Source: an uncultured Oscillospiraceae bacterium (GTDB taxonomy: Bacteria; Bacillota; Clostridia; Oscillospirales; Oscillospiraceae). Taken from it: DNA of 9,605 bases. The number at the start of each line of letters is the position of its first letter. Position 1 is the stretch's first letter. The position numbers and the translations under genes are program-made. Shown in pieces: positions 6,403-9,605 of the stretch. The stretch spans positions 1 through 9,605 of the forward strand of contig CAKTKX010000041.1 in the NCBI GenBank assembly GCA_934572365.1. The letters run 5' to 3'. A model generated the notes under the pieces. It did not search any database and had not been told where the DNA came from. It was given only the letters and a program-made list of their open reading frames with translations.

Positions 6403-7434
6403 ATGCAGAATATGAATTTCAAGCGCAAGCTTCCCATCCCCAAGGAGATCAAGGAGCAGTACCCACTGACCGCCGAACTGTCTCAGGTCAAAGCCAGCCG
6501 GGACAAGGAAATTGCCGACGTTTTCACCGGCAAAAGCGATAAAATGGTGCTGATCATCGGCCCATGCTCCGCCGACCGGGAGGACGCGGTGCTGGATTAC
6601 TGCGAGCGTCTGGCAAAATTGCAGGAGGCGGTGTCGGACAAGCTGGTTCTGATCCCCCGGGTCTACACCAACAAGCCCCGCACCACCGGCGACGGCTATA
6701 AGGGGCTTCTCCACCAGCCCGACCCCAGGAAAACCTCCGACATGCTGGAGGGCGTCATCGCCATCCGCCGCCTGCACACCAACGTGCTGGCAAACACCGG
6801 CCTTCCCACTGCCGACGAAATGCTCTACCCCGACAATTACCGCTATCTTTCCGACCTGCTGTCCTACGTGGCGGTGGGCGCGCGGAGCGTGGAAAATCAG
6901 GAGCATCGCCTGACCTCCAGCGGCATTGACATCCCCGTAGGCATGAAAAATCCCACCAGCGGGGATATTTCCGTCATGCTCAACTCCATCATGGCCGCCC
7001 AGCATCCCCACACCTTCATCTACCGGGGCTGGGAGGTGGACACCACCGGCAATCCCCTCGCCCATGCCATTCTCCGGGGCTATGTGAATAAGCACGGAGA
7101 ATCCATGCCCAACTACCACTTTGAAGAATTGGAACGGCTGTACAACGCCTACACCGCCAAGGGCTTACAAAACATGGCGCTGATCGTGGACGCCAACCAC
7201 GCCAATTCCGGCAAAAAGTATCAGGAGCAGCCCCGCATTTGCAAGGAAGTGCTGCATTCCTGCCGCCACAGCGGGGACATCAAGTCCATGGTCAAGGGCT
7301 TCATGGTGGAATCCTACCTGGAACCCGGTTGCCAGAAGATCGCCGACGGCGTTTACGGCAAGTCCATCACCGACCCCTGTCTTGGTTGGGATGAGACAAT
7401 TCGCTTGGTTCAGGATATTGCGGATCTGATCTGA
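6403..7434 (+). CDS. aroF: 3-deoxy-7-phosphoheptulonate (DAHP) synthase, class I AroFGH type
   Basis: This 343-residue enzyme condenses PEP with erythrose-4-phosphate, the entry step of the shikimate pathway. Its motifs align with E. coli AroG: IIGPCSA (metal ligand Cys55), PRVYTNKPRTTG, GARSVENQ at 159-166, PVGMKNPTSGD, VDANHANSGK (His266), GFMVESYLEPG (Glu303) and YGKSITDPCLGWDET (Asp324). The full divalent-metal ligand set is therefore present. The N-terminal extension before the barrel is of the regulated class I-alpha type, so feedback inhibition by an aromatic amino acid is plausible, but which one cannot be told from sequence. AGAGG at 6390-6394 sits eight bases before the ATG. I see no convincing plus-strand promoter box in the short gap. 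It supplies the operon that ends at 5223 but is separated from it by the opposite-strand pair. Whether aroF, aroG or aroH is the best symbol is arbitrary here. Confidence 0.94.
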   Translation: MQNMNFKRKLPIPKEIKEQYPLTAELSQVKASRDKEIADVFTGKSDKMVLIIGPCSADREDAVLDYCERLAKLQEAVSDKLVLIPRVYTNKPRTTGDGYKGLLHQPDPRKTSDMLEGVIAIRRLHTNVLANTGLPTADEMLYPDNYRYLSDLLSYVAVGARSVENQEHRLTSSGIDIPVGMKNPTSGDISVMLNSIMAAQHPHTFIYRGWEVDTTGNPLAHAILRGYVNKHGESMPNYHFEELERLYNAYTAKGLQNMALIVDANHANSGKKYQEQPRICKEVLHSCRHSGDIKSMVKGFMVESYLEPGCQKIADGVYGKSITDPCLGWDETIRLVQDIADLI

Positions 7435-7446
7435 ATGTGCTATACT
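7418..7446 (+). promoter_or_regulatory. Extended -10 promoter for the DUF2284 gene
   Basis: TATACT at 7441-7446 is preceded by TGC at 7438-7440, giving the TGn extended -10 element. A weak -35 box, TTGCGG, lies 17 bases upstream at 7418-7423, inside the end of the DAHP synthase gene. This would allow the small gene downstream to be expressed independently of the DAHP synthase gene, although read-through remains possible. Confidence 0.55.
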
Positions 7447-7481
7447 GGGTGCTATCAAGCCTAAAAATGGAGTGATGCAAT

Positions 7482-8021
7482 ATGACAGCAGAACAAATGG
7501 TGCAATATGCCTACGAGGAAGGCTTTTCCGCCGCCGCAGTGGTGGATACCGCCGACATCGTCTTTGACCCCTCGTTCCGCCCCTACTGCGAGGAAAACCT
7601 CTGCGGGCAGTACGGCGCAAACTACTCCTGTCCTCCGGACTGCGGCACGCCGGAGGAAATGAAGCAACGGATACTTGCCCACAAAAAGGCGCTGGTGCTG
7701 CAGAGCATCTGGCAGTTGGAAAGCTATACCGACACCCCCGCCATCAAGAAGGGAAAATCCGGTCACAACACCGCCGCCATCCGCCTGATGAAGCGTTGCC
7801 GTGAGGAGGGGTGCGACGGCTTTCTGGTGGGCGCCAGCGGCTGCGCCCTGTGTTCCCCCTGCACAAGGAAAAATAATGAGCCATGCCGGTTCCCCGACCT
7901 GAAATATTCCTGCATGTCCGCCTACTGCATTTTCGTCAAGAAGCTGGCAGACCTGTGCGGCATGGAATACACCTGCGGCGACGGTTTGATCGCGTTTTTC
8001 GGCATGTACGTATTTGACTGA
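7482..8021 (+). CDS. DUF2284 predicted metal-binding protein, cysteine-rich
   Basis: This soluble protein of 179 residues has 14 cysteines. An N-terminal set at 36, 41, 50 and 54 sits in CGQYGANYSCPPDC. A later set at 121, 124, 127 and 135 has C-x2-C-x2-C-x7-C spacing, reminiscent of an iron-sulfur cluster site, with six more at 106, 111, 144, 149, 159 and 165. The pattern matches DUF2284, a family described only as predicted metal-binding and found mainly in anaerobes, including some corrinoid and radical-chemistry contexts. No signal peptide or membrane segment is visible. GGAG at 7469-7472 precedes the ATG by nine bases. An overlapping ATG at 7475 is out of frame. The gene lies between aromatic and glutamate synthesis genes, but the context does not reveal a specific role. 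Confidence 0.85.
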   Translation: MTAEQMVQYAYEEGFSAAAVVDTADIVFDPSFRPYCEENLCGQYGANYSCPPDCGTPEEMKQRILAHKKALVLQSIWQLESYTDTPAIKKGKSGHNTAAIRLMKRCREEGCDGFLVGASGCALCSPCTRKNNEPCRFPDLKYSCMSAYCIFVKKLADLCGMEYTCGDGLIAFFGMYVFD

Positions 8022-8029
8022 GTTTTATT

Positions 8030-8067
8030 AAAAAGTTCCCGTTTCCTGTCGGAAACGGGAACTTTTT
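8030..8067. terminator. Bidirectional Rho-independent terminator
   Basis: A perfect 17 bp inverted repeat (8030-8046 and 8051-8067) with a TGTC loop has a GC-rich core GTTCCCGTTTCC flanked by A5 on the left and T5 on the right. On the plus strand it ends in TTTTTATAT and would stop transcripts of the DUF2284 gene. On the minus strand it ends in TTTTTAATAAAA and would stop the glutamate synthase transcript ending at 8073. It fills the 51 bp gap between the two convergent genes. Confidence 0.93.
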
Positions 8068-8072
8068 ATATC

Positions 8073-9545
8073 CTATAGGTTCGTATAGCCCATCAGGCTT
8101 TCGTCCACTACGGCGGCGGTGTCCCGGCCTTCCCGCAGCGCCCATACCACAAGGCTCTGCCCCCGGCGCATATCGCCGCAGACAAACACCTTGGGCTGAT
8201 TCGTCGCGTACTCCACGTCCGCCACATTGCCCCTAGGGGTCATATCCACGCCGAAAGCTTCGGCAACGTAGCTCTCGCAGCCCAGGAATCCCGCCGCGAT
8301 AAGCACCAGATCGCACTCCACGGAGAATTCCTCCCCGGTGGGAACCATCATCCGCCGTCCGTCCACCACCTTGCTTTCCAGACGGGCAATGAGCGCCCCG
8401 CAGACCTGTCCGGCTTCGTTCTTGTAGAACTCCTTAACGGTGGTCTGATATTCCCGAGGGTCACGGCCGAAGACGGCAATGGCCTCCTGCTGGCCGTAGT
8501 CGGTCTTCAGCACCCGCGGCCACTCCGGCCAGGCATTGCCGGGAGCGCGGAACTCCGGCGGACAGGGCATCATTTCCAGCTGTAGGATGCCCGTGCAGCC
8601 CTGACGGATGGCGGTGCCTACGCAGTCGTTGCCCGTGTCGCCGCCGCCGATGACCAGCACCTTTTTGCCCCTGGCCGTGACGGCCTTGCCGTCGGCAAAA
8701 TCCGAGTCAAGCAAACTCTTAGTCACGCTGGTCAGGTAGTCCACGGCAAAGTAGATCCCCTCGGCGTCCCGTCCGGGTACACCGATGTCCCGGGGCTTTT
8801 TCGCGCCGCAGCACAGCACCACCGCGTCGTAATTCTCTTTCAGTTCTTCAGCGGAGACGTCGCGACCCACGTCGGCATTTGTGACGAACTCAATGCCCTC
8901 GTCTTCCAGGATCTTCACTCGGCGGTCAATGACCCACTTTTCCAGCTTCATGTTGGGGATGCCGTACATCAGCAGACCGCCCACACGGTCGGCACGCTCA
9001 TACATGGTTACCTTGTGGCCGCGTTTGTTCAGAAGGTCGGCGACGGACAGCCCGGATGGACCGGTACCGACCACCGCCACCCGCTTTCCGGTGCGTGCCG
9101 GTGGCGGAACGGCGTGGATCGCGCCGCTTTCGTAGCCGTACTCCACGATCGCCCGCTCGTTTTCCTTCACCGCCACGGGAGACCCCGTGGCCATACCGCA
9201 GGTGCAGGCGGCTTCGCACAGCGCCGGGCAGACCCGGCTGGTAAATTCCGGATAGCGGTTGGTGGCAATGAGCCGCTTCGCCGCCAGATCCCACCGTCCC
9301 TGATACACCAGGTCATTCCATTCGGGGATGAGGTTATTTAAGGGGCAGCCGCTTGCCATGCCGCCGATCATCATGCCGCTCTGGCAGAAGGGTACGCCGC
9401 AGTCCATGCACCGTGCGCCCTGCGCCTGCTGTTCGTCGCAGTGCAGCGGAATATGAAATTCATTGAAATTCTTGATACGTTCCTCAGGAGCGATCTCCCG
9501 GCTGGTCTGCCGGTCGATCTCCATAAATCCGGTGGGTTTTCCCAT
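8073..9545 (-). CDS. gltD: Glutamate synthase, small (beta) subunit GltD
   Basis: This 490-residue flavoprotein passes electrons from NADPH to the large glutamate synthase subunit for reductive transfer of glutamine amide to 2-oxoglutarate. The N-terminal region has the cysteine clusters of the family (46, 49, 54 and 67, then 106, 110, 114 and 116 in CPALCEAACTC), which hold [4Fe-4S] centres. An FAD dinucleotide fold follows at about 156-190 with VGTGPSGLSVA and GLLMYGIPNMK, then an NADPH fold with VIGGGDTGNDC at 298-308, and a final FAD-contacting CGDMRRGQSLVVWA at 456-469. Length is normal for GltD. AAGGAGG at 9559-9553 lies seven bases before the ATG, fixing the start. The upstream reading frame ends 12 bp before, consistent with a gltBD operon. 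Related homologues can serve as an NADPH-dependent ferredoxin oxidoreductase subunit, but the cysteines and context favour GltD. Confidence 0.94.
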   Translation of the reverse strand: MGKPTGFMEIDRQTSREIAPEERIKNFNEFHIPLHCDEQQAQGARCMDCGVPFCQSGMMIGGMASGCPLNNLIPEWNDLVYQGRWDLAAKRLIATNRYPEFTSRVCPALCEAACTCGMATGSPVAVKENERAIVEYGYESGAIHAVPPPARTGKRVAVVGTGPSGLSVADLLNKRGHKVTMYERADRVGGLLMYGIPNMKLEKWVIDRRVKILEDEGIEFVTNADVGRDVSAEELKENYDAVVLCCGAKKPRDIGVPGRDAEGIYFAVDYLTSVTKSLLDSDFADGKAVTARGKKVLVIGGGDTGNDCVGTAIRQGCTGILQLEMMPCPPEFRAPGNAWPEWPRVLKTDYGQQEAIAVFGRDPREYQTTVKEFYKNEAGQVCGALIARLESKVVDGRRMMVPTGEEFSVECDLVLIAAGFLGCESYVAEAFGVDMTPRGNVADVEYATNQPKVFVCGDMRRGQSLVVWALREGRDTAAVVDESLMGYTNL

Positions 9546-9557
9546 ATTCCCGCCTCC

Positions 9558-9605
9558 TTATTTCCCGTTTTTCATGGCGTAAAACGCCTCGATCTGCGCC
9601 TGCTC
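9558..9605 (-). CDS. gltB: Probable glutamate synthase large subunit, C-terminal end (5' end outside window)
   Basis: A frame entering from the right edge gives 15 residues ending in FYAMKNGK and a TAA at 9560-9558. It lies on the same strand as gltD, 12 bp upstream, and its stop overlaps the gltD ribosome binding site. The position before gltD suggests the large subunit, but the visible peptide is too short to prove it by motif. The catalytic glutaminase and FMN domains, if present, are outside the window. Confidence 0.55.
   Translation of the reverse strand, partial: EQAQIEAFYAMKNGK

Noticed and set aside
6295..7119. A 274-codon minus-strand open frame opposite the DAHP synthase gene
   Set aside because: It is antisense to a strongly supported enzyme, rich in Gly, Val and His without domain motifs, and would run through the promoter of the LUD gene.
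7435..7481. Leader or riboswitch before the DUF2284 gene
   Set aside because: The gap is only 47 bases and is explained by an extended -10 promoter and a ribosome binding site; no room for a structured aptamer.

Overview
This window looks like chromosomal DNA from a GC-rich anaerobic member of the Clostridia (Bacillota), probably related to gut Oscillospiraceae/Ruminococcaceae. The basis is the clostridial style of the proteins, strong AGGAGG-type ribosome binding sites, tight gene overlaps, a CM-PDT type PheA, DUF2284 and LUD-domain proteins, and a GltD-type glutamate synthase subunit. The placement is inferred from protein flavour and gene content, not from a marker gene.

Positions 1-5223 (+ strand) hold one compact aromatic amino acid operon: the 3' end of aroB, then aroA, aroC, pheA (chorismate mutase-prephenate dehydratase-ACT), a fused aroE-aroK gene, and aroQ (type II dehydroquinate dehydratase). 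Neighbouring genes overlap or abut, with junctions of 1 bp, a 20 bp overlap, 0 bp, a 1 bp overlap (TGATG) and a 4 bp overlap (ATGA), so translational coupling is likely. Together they encode dehydroquinate synthase, dehydratase, shikimate dehydrogenase, shikimate kinase, EPSP synthase and chorismate synthase, plus the step to phenylpyruvate.

Positions 5222-6375 carry a two-gene minus-strand unit that interrupts the aromatic genes. It consists of a LUD-domain protein followed by a small GtrA-family membrane protein, with its own promoter and terminator. Positions 6403-7434 (+) encode a class I DAHP synthase, which catalyses the first step of the pathway and supplies the operon upstream. A small cysteine-rich DUF2284 protein follows at 7482-8021 (+) with its own extended -10 promoter. 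A long hairpin at 8030-8067 serves as a bidirectional terminator between this gene and the convergent minus-strand glutamate synthase genes: gltD at 8073-9545 and the last codons of what is probably gltB at 9558-9605.

Most of the window is well-understood metabolism. I did not find a defence system, mobile element, CRISPR array, tRNA or rRNA. The features most worth a second look are the AroE-AroK fusion with a possible internal start, the cysteine-rich DUF2284 protein, the LUD/GtrA pair set inside an aromatic locus, and the absence of an obvious plus-strand terminator after aroQ.
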